Source of the DNA: Paenibacillus protaetiae | Lineage (GTDB): Bacteria > Bacillota > Bacilli > Paenibacillales > Paenibacillaceae | NCBI RefSeq assembly: GCF_004135365.1 | Contig: NZ_CP035492.1 | Coordinates: forward strand, 1,240,001 to 1,304,000 | Reading direction: 5' to 3' | DNA: 64,000 bases | In this document: one piece after another, positions 60,740 to 64,000 of the stretch | Layout: every line of letters begins with the position of its first letter | Numbering within the stretch: the stretch's first letter is position 1 | The notes under the pieces: generated by a model | Database searches by the model: none | What the model saw: the letters and a program-made list of their open reading frames with translations, nothing else | Told to the model about the DNA's origin: nothing | Position numbers and translations under genes: made by a program

Positions 60740-61507
60740 TCATTGATAATGATCCATGGTCATAAACGGGACCAGGCCGATCGCTTGCGCCAGCTGCACG
60801 GACGGCTCGTTGGTATCCAGCGTCAAATAACGCGGCGTATAACCGGCTGCCAGCACAAGATGCAGCGCGGTTGACACTGCCGCTTTAGCGAAACCGGCGC
60901 CTCTCCACTGCTCCAGCGTACGGACTGCCCCGATTTCCCATACATGCTTGTAATTCGGAAAAACAAGGCAGGTGCTGACCGGTTCACCGTTTACATAAAC
61001 GGAGCAGGAATAAGCGCCATTCCTAAAATAACGCTGCACCTCGTCCGCTCCGTACCCGTTGGAAGCCCAAAGCGGCATCAGCCGCTCTTGAAACGAATGC
61101 TCAACGGCCACCCGGCTGTCGGCTTCGAATTTCGCTCCAGGTTTAACTGTATAGGATGTAAACGACCTCATTTTGAGCAGCGGCCGAATCCGCCGTATAG
61201 CAGCTGCGTAACTTTTGGACTGCAGCTTGTAAACGGCGGGTTCTTGCACGGGCAGCTGTCCGGCCAGCCTCTCAAACATGCGGTCGGATGAATAAGCGAT
61301 AAATACAATGACCCGGCTGCTCGGATAAGCCGAACGGTCATAAGGCACGACCTCCGTTGGCAGCAGCAGAAGCACTCCCCAATCGCCGTCTTCCTGCACA
61401 AGCCGTATATCCAGGCAAGGCTCGTAAGACTCAATCATTTTTAACAATGACAAATGTAAAAGCACGTCCTGCTCCAGCAGTGTTGCAACCTCCAAACGGT
61501 CTGCCAT
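60740..61507 (-). CDS. GNAT family N-acetyltransferase
   Basis: A 255-residue protein. The C-terminal half is the GNAT core (SCSVYVNGEPVSTCLVFPNY, WEIGAVRTLEQWRGAGFAKA with the QWRGAGFAK acetyl-CoA loop, then LTLDTNEPSVQLAQAIGLVP). The N-terminal half (LEVATLLEQDVLLHLSLLKM) is a separate domain. ATG at 61507 has AGGAGG seven bases upstream. A solitary gene, convergent with the XRE regulator. Substrate unknown. Confidence 0.84.
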   Translation of the reverse strand: MADRLEVATLLEQDVLLHLSLLKMIESYEPCLDIRLVQEDGDWGVLLLLPTEVVPYDRSAYPSSRVIVFIAYSSDRMFERLAGQLPVQEPAVYKLQSKSYAAAIRRIRPLLKMRSFTSYTVKPGAKFEADSRVAVEHSFQERLMPLWASNGYGADEVQRYFRNGAYSCSVYVNGEPVSTCLVFPNYKHVWEIGAVRTLEQWRGAGFAKAAVSTALHLVLAAGYTPRYLTLDTNEPSVQLAQAIGLVPFMTMDHYQ

Positions 61508-61622
61508 CGTAACGCCTCCTGCGGATGTTCTCTTGTTGCTCGTAATTTCTTGTTCCGCACCCGATAATCCTTTTTTTGTAACAGCTGTAATGAATTTAAT
61601 GTACCGGTCCCCAATCAAAATA

Positions 61623-61690
61623 AGCGCAAATCATTGCCGCGACCGGCCCCAGTAACGTTTGACGAGGACAGCCGCCGGATGATTTGCGCT
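61623..61690. repeat. Long-range inverted repeat between the GNAT and DUF6509-like genes
   Basis: AGCGCAAATCAT (61623-61634) and ATGATTTGCGCT (61679-61690) are perfect complements 44 bases apart; a GC-rich stretch lies between them. Probably a terminator-like structure for the upstream minus-strand pair, though no T run is obvious. Confidence 0.5.
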
Positions 61691-61706
61691 CATTTAGCAC
61701 GAACCG

Positions 61707-62000
61707 TTATTCTGCTTCCGTATCCAAATGCTCTTTGCAAAATGCTTCAAGGATATCGACCTCATCGTCCTCCAGATCGAAATCAAGATAAGCGTCGGTT
61801 CCCCTCTCGTGAAGCTCGTATTTGACAAGGCCCGATTTATTGCCGGCCACGCTGTAGATGGCGCGGACATACAGGCCGTTATCGGAATAAAGCTCGTCAT
61901 CCTCATCTACGTCAATGATGATGATAAACTCGTAACGCGCTCCTTCCAATATGCCAAACGGGTCTTTAATCGGCTCTACACTGTATTCGGTAATTTTCAT
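61707..62000 (-). CDS. Small acidic protein, DUF6509-like
   Basis: A 97-residue, strongly acidic protein (ITEYSVEPIKDPFGILEGAR, YEFIIIIDVDEDDELYSDNG, YLDFDLEDDEVDILEAF). It resembles small proteins I recall as DUF6509, function unknown. It overlaps the upstream helicase by four bases (ATGA), so the two are translated in a coupled way. The ribosome site is weak, as expected for coupling. Confidence 0.7.
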   Translation of the reverse strand: MKITEYSVEPIKDPFGILEGARYEFIIIIDVDEDDELYSDNGLYVRAIYSVAGNKSGLVKYELHERGTDAYLDFDLEDDEVDILEAFCKEHLDTEAE

Positions 62001-63934
62001 AACGTAACCCTTTCAACTCCTTGTGGTAAAAGCTGATGTACTTTGCTGTGAATGGACGGATCCGCAAGCTCTTTGCCAAAAATCGTAACCGTCCCCCGGT
62101 CGTCGCGCGAACGGATCAGGCGGCCGATGCCCTGCTTCAGCCTGAGCAGCATGTATGGCATATCGACCTCGTGAAGCGGATCGGCTGCATCGCGGCGTTT
62201 GGCTTCAAATACCGGATCACGCGGCGGGAACGGCAGCGACCATACGATAACCTGCGATAAGGAAGGCCCCGGTATGTCAAGCCCTTCCCATAACGTTACC
62301 GCGCACAACACGCTTGGCTCGTCGTTCTGGAACGAGGAAATCAGATGGCTGATTTCCGCTTCACCTTCGTACAGGAACCGGTAGCTGCCGAAACCTGGGA
62401 ACAGATGCACATCCCTTTTAAACTCGGCAAGCTCCTCATGCGACGGGAACAGCAGCAGTGCCCGCCCGCCCGTCTGCTGCAGCAGCTCCAGCGTTTGCTT
62501 CATTTTGGCCGAAACCGCGCTTTCCGCCTGCACATTCACCTTCATGCTGGACGCATAATCATAAGGCGAATCCACGGAAAACGATAAATATTGCTCGATG
62601 CCCAGGCTGGCGGCAATGTAGTCGAACGAGCCTTCCACAGACAGCGTAGCCGATGAAAAGACGATTGGCATATGCTGCGAGAATACGCGCTCCTGCAGCA
62701 CTTCCTTCACTTTTTTCGGCATGATAACAAGCGTAGTGCCGTCTTTATCTTCCGTTACCCACGAAATCAGCTGCTTCGGCTCCCGGAATAAAGCAAGGGC
62801 AAGCTGAATCATCTCGAGATGCTCCTCGACAATCTTCAGCTGGTATTCGTCCAGCGTAAACGTTCCGCTCTCAAATACAAGCTCGTCTTCAATCTTGGCA
62901 ATGGAAGCCCGGAACCGGTCGACCTCGCGCAGCAGCTCGGCATCCACGGCAAATTCCTTCCGGTCCGAGCCGATGACATGATGGCCTTTCCGGTCGAGCA
63001 AATTAAACAGTTCTTCGCTGTTTGATATCGCATCCTCGATCGTATACGCAAACGACTCCCGCACTTCCCCTTGCAGGAGGCGTGTAATGATGCTTTCGAA
63101 CTGGAAGTGGTTCAGCTTGTACGTCAGCGCGTTTTGCGCGGCCGTCTCGAGCAGATGCCCTTCGTCGAACACTACGGAACTGTGCGGCGGCAGGAGCGGC
63201 AGCTGGCCTTCGCGTTTTCGGGCTTCGTACGTCCATACATGCTCCATATAAAAATCATGCGAACAAATAATCAGGTCCGCCGATTTGCGGTAATGCTCGC
63301 GCGACAGCGTCTGGCCGCAGCGGTGGCGCTGGCTGCATACGAGGCAGTCCTGGAATACGTCCCAGCCCAGCTTGCCCCACTGCTCATCCGACAAATCCGG
63401 GTAATCCTTCCGGTTGCCGTACGGATAAAACGATTGAAGCGTTTCAGGAAAATGGACAAAATCAGGCAGCTCTTCGTAAATGCCGCGGAACCGGTCGGCA
63501 TCGCCTCCGATGTCCGTTCTCGCTTCGTCCAGCTTATTCAAGCACAAGTATTGATCCGGCGATTTGGCAAGCCGCGCATCAATCTGCAAATTCAAATGCC
63601 TGGACAGCTTCGCGATATCGCCTTCCGGCTTCACCAGCTGCTCGATAAGCGATTCATCCGCACATGCGATAATCGCAGGTTTTCTCGTATAACGGGCATA
63701 CGCAATCGCATACAGCAAATAAACAAACGTTTTGCCCGTTCCTACGCCCGCTTCGGCAAAAATCGTTTGTTTATCCTGATACGCCCGCTCCAGCTGAAAC
63801 GCCATATAAATTTGTTCGTCCCGCGTTTCAAAGCCGGCTTCCGGCAAAATATCGTAAAACACATCGGCAATCCAATCGCTTGCCTGCTTCATAAACGGCT
63901 GTGAATGATCGTAATCAAAAGGATAAGAAGTCAA
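61997..63934 (-). CDS. ATP-dependent DNA helicase of the DinG/XPD type
   Basis: A 645-residue superfamily 2 helicase. Walker A is AEAGVGTGKTFVYL (about residues 60-73), the DEAH-like box is VVFDEGHLLETAA (about 255-267), and the C-terminal motifs include WEGLDIPGPSL and GIGRLIRSRDDRGT. Four cysteines (Cys in QYLCLN, then CLVCSQRHRCGQ) form a probable iron-sulfur cluster as in XPD/DinG. It probably unwinds DNA with 5' to 3' polarity. I prefer the TTG at 63934 (GGAGG eleven bases upstream) to the GTG at 63955, which has no ribosome site. Confidence 0.9.
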   Translation of the reverse strand: MTSYPFDYDHSQPFMKQASDWIADVFYDILPEAGFETRDEQIYMAFQLERAYQDKQTIFAEAGVGTGKTFVYLLYAIAYARYTRKPAIIACADESLIEQLVKPEGDIAKLSRHLNLQIDARLAKSPDQYLCLNKLDEARTDIGGDADRFRGIYEELPDFVHFPETLQSFYPYGNRKDYPDLSDEQWGKLGWDVFQDCLVCSQRHRCGQTLSREHYRKSADLIICSHDFYMEHVWTYEARKREGQLPLLPPHSSVVFDEGHLLETAAQNALTYKLNHFQFESIITRLLQGEVRESFAYTIEDAISNSEELFNLLDRKGHHVIGSDRKEFAVDAELLREVDRFRASIAKIEDELVFESGTFTLDEYQLKIVEEHLEMIQLALALFREPKQLISWVTEDKDGTTLVIMPKKVKEVLQERVFSQHMPIVFSSATLSVEGSFDYIAASLGIEQYLSFSVDSPYDYASSMKVNVQAESAVSAKMKQTLELLQQTGGRALLLFPSHEELAEFKRDVHLFPGFGSYRFLYEGEAEISHLISSFQNDEPSVLCAVTLWEGLDIPGPSLSQVIVWSLPFPPRDPVFEAKRRDAADPLHEVDMPYMLLRLKQGIGRLIRSRDDRGTVTIFGKELADPSIHSKVHQLLPQGVERVTL

Positions 63935-64000
63935 TCGTAACGGCGCCTCCAACACAAAGAAGATTTCAAAACAAACCCAATCCCTTTATTATACCGTAAA

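Noticed and set aside
1-64000. tRNA, rRNA, CRISPR arrays, transposases, prophage genes
   Set aside because: None was recognised: no tRNA cloverleaf or CCA-ended gene by eye, no regular direct repeats except the ParB hinge, and no transposase or integrase motif.

Overview
The window reads as chromosome of a spore-forming, moderately high-GC member of the Firmicutes, most like a Paenibacillaceae genome. The evidence is an alpha/beta small acid-soluble spore protein behind a sigma-G promoter, a YhcN-type spore lipoprotein, a single-chain glycyl-tRNA synthetase behind a T-box, a squalene-hopene cyclase, YpsA and GpsB homologues, a FapR-type operator, and AGGAGG-type ribosome sites at most starts. 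There are no rRNA or tRNA genes, CRISPR arrays, prophage genes or insertion sequences. Most of the window is ordinary core and accessory chromosome.

Layout. 1-3.7 kb: the 5' end of an ECF sigma factor, divergent from a NEW3-domain membrane protein with an ABC-2 exporter. 3.9-7 kb: DUF4395, MOSC and glyQS, the last under T-box control. 7-10.9 kb: a frameshifted ABC-F ATPase, a drug/metabolite-type exporter and a YhaZ-like HEAT-repeat protein. 11-15.3 kb: an acyl-CoA ligase with a FapR-like operator, an MTHFR-like protein, a DUF402 phosphatase and a degenerate ATP-dependent ligase. 15.3-18.7 kb: spore genes, then cntL-cntM for an opine metallophore. 18.8-21.5 kb: a hypothetical protein, an alpha/beta hydrolase and a glucosaminidase. 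21.9-27.4 kb: a squalene synthase-like gene, gpsB, two bactofilins with yhbD, and squalene-hopene cyclase. 27.6-34.8 kb: YitT, a TIM-barrel epimerase, a frameshifted sigma factor fused to a BtrH-like domain, ypsA, a kinase-like phosphotransferase and two GNATs. 35-49.6 kb: a probable sugar-acid catabolic region (two SDRs, an enolase-superfamily dehydratase, a UxuA-like protein, a sugar ABC importer, an RraA-like protein, AraC and GntR regulators), with an SNF2 helicase inside it and a deleted catalase gene near its end. 49.8-64 kb: a GNAT, small exported and hypothetical proteins, aroC, LysR, fabI, a PAP2 enzyme, an orphan ParB with a repeat hinge, fabF, an XRE/MmyB regulator, another GNAT and a DinG-like helicase.

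How the genes work together. The 35-49 kb genes plausibly form one carbon-source module: import by the ABC system, oxidation by the SDRs, dehydration by the enolase-type and UxuA-type enzymes, and control by GntR, AraC and probably CcpA (three cre-like sites). The 21.9-27.4 kb block puts hopanoid synthesis next to cell-shape proteins (GpsB, bactofilins). fabI, fabF and the FapR-operated acyl-CoA ligase belong to lipid synthesis but are scattered.

A caution on quality. Four otherwise intact genes (ABC-F, cntM, the sigma/BtrH fusion and a GNAT) each carry one frameshift, and each is explained by one missing base in a G/C run. This looks more like a base-calling artefact than four independent gene deaths. 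The catalase case is different: the whole catalytic core is missing.
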